Both the position numbers and the translations under genes were made by a program. Source: Synergistota bacterium (lineage in GTDB: Bacteria > Synergistota > Synergistia > Synergistales > Aminobacteriaceae). Taken from it: 40,630 nt of DNA. The stretch lies in contig JAKJGK010000008.1 in NCBI GenBank assembly GCA_022704435.1, forward strand, positions 1-40,630, given 5' to 3'. Positions within the stretch are counted from its first letter, which is position 1; every line of letters begins with the position of its first letter. Under the pieces are notes generated by a model. It was not told where the DNA came from and did not search any database. It saw nothing but the letters and a program-made list of their open reading frames with translations. Below are positions 40,332 through 40,630 of the stretch, piece by piece.

Positions 40332-40630
40332 TTGGCGAAAAAGAGAGTTCCGCAGACGCGCGAGGATGTCCTGGAGCTGGCCATTGAGGACATTCGCAGC
40401 AGGTTTGGCGAAGGGTCCATAATGAGGCTGGGGGATTCGTTCAAAACAGCTGTCGATGTGATATCCACCGGAATACTTCCACTTGACGTCGCGCTTGGCA
40501 TAGGCGGACTTCCACGCGGAAGGATAATCGAGGTCTTTGGGCCCGAGGGCTCCGGAAAGACCACTGTCTCCCTCCACGCCATAGCCGAGGCGCAGAAGGC
40601 CGGAGGAGTGGCGGCCTTCATAGACGCCGA
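40332..40630 (+). CDS. recA: Recombinase RecA, N-terminal part (cut by window end)
   Basis: Only the first 99 residues are in the window and the frame is open to its edge. RecA binds single-stranded DNA and drives strand exchange and SOS induction. The N-terminal helix [21 protein letters not shown] is followed by [35 protein letters not shown], read here as two segments, with the Walker A loop at about 70-78. The TTG at 40332 after AGAGGGGG is the likely start ([12 protein letters not shown]). No LexA box is recognised in the 44-base gap, so recA is probably transcribed from further upstream. Confidence 0.95.
   Translation, partial: MAKKRVPQTREDVLELAIEDIRSRFGEGSIMRLGDSFKTAVDVISTGILPLDVALGIGGLPRGRIIEVFGPEGSGKTTVSLHAIAEAQKAGGVAAFIDA

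Noticed and set aside
1-40630. tRNA, rRNA, CRISPR arrays, insertion sequences or prophage genes
   Set aside because: I looked on both strands and saw no cloverleaf, repeat-spacer array, transposase or integrase signature.

Overview
The window is a GC-rich bacterial chromosome segment that is almost entirely coding. It has about 31 protein genes on both strands and no RNA genes, insertion sequences or CRISPR arrays that I can see. Codon use is distinctive from about position 1405 onward: AGG for arginine, ATA for isoleucine, CTC/CTG for leucine, and frequent GTG and TTG starts. Many genes suit an anaerobic amino-acid fermenter: leucyl aminopeptidase, glutamate dehydrogenase, two stand-alone aminotransferases and a threonine-synthase-like enzyme. 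Together with a Cdc48-type ATPase, an archaeal-type phosphoglycerate mutase and a probable selenoprotein, this suggests Synergistota or a relative. That placement is inference, since there is no rRNA gene here.

Layout. 1-370 is non-coding, GC-rich DNA with an inverted repeat pair. 371-2308 is htpG, whose 5' half has quite different codon use from its 3' half; the break lies near 1405-1440, so the left end may be foreign or mis-assembled. 2305-7492 holds a drug/metabolite transporter, leucyl aminopeptidase, mnmE and an aminotransferase. 7759-13318 runs from a threonine-synthase-like gene into a signalling cassette: an HDOD protein, a hybrid histidine kinase with receiver and Hpt domains, and a receiver-GGDEF diguanylate cyclase. 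13445-15436 is a periplasmic lytic transglycosylase. 15543-18977 (minus) carries the Cdc48-like ATPase and a second aminotransferase. 19115-22685 is apgM, a YhaM-type exoribonuclease, an RluA-family pseudouridine synthase and a small gene with an in-frame TGA that I read as selenocysteine. Glutamate dehydrogenase (22861-24138) has its own promoter and terminator, followed by asnS on the minus strand.

25727-31050 is the most accessory-looking part. It has a CbiA-like protein without P-loop or catalytic cysteine, a MocR-type regulator whose PLP lysine is replaced by glutamine, a small membrane protein, a GntR/FadR regulator and an orphan DegT-type aminotransferase.

31165-40630 is a long co-directional run of housekeeping genes, several of them overlapping: zinc metallopeptidase, DUF6391-like membrane protein, rsmB, a kinase-less PASTA protein, rpe, a RodZ-like protein, rimO, pgpA, cinA, thpR and the start of recA. 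Part of this order recalls the Bacillota rsmB-prpC-prkC-rsgA-rpe cluster, with the PASTA protein where the PrkC kinase would be.

The best leads are the selenoprotein gene with its SECIS-like hairpin, the adjacent pair of apparently catalytically dead proteins (CbiA-like and MocR-like), the kinase-less PASTA protein, and the composition break inside htpG.
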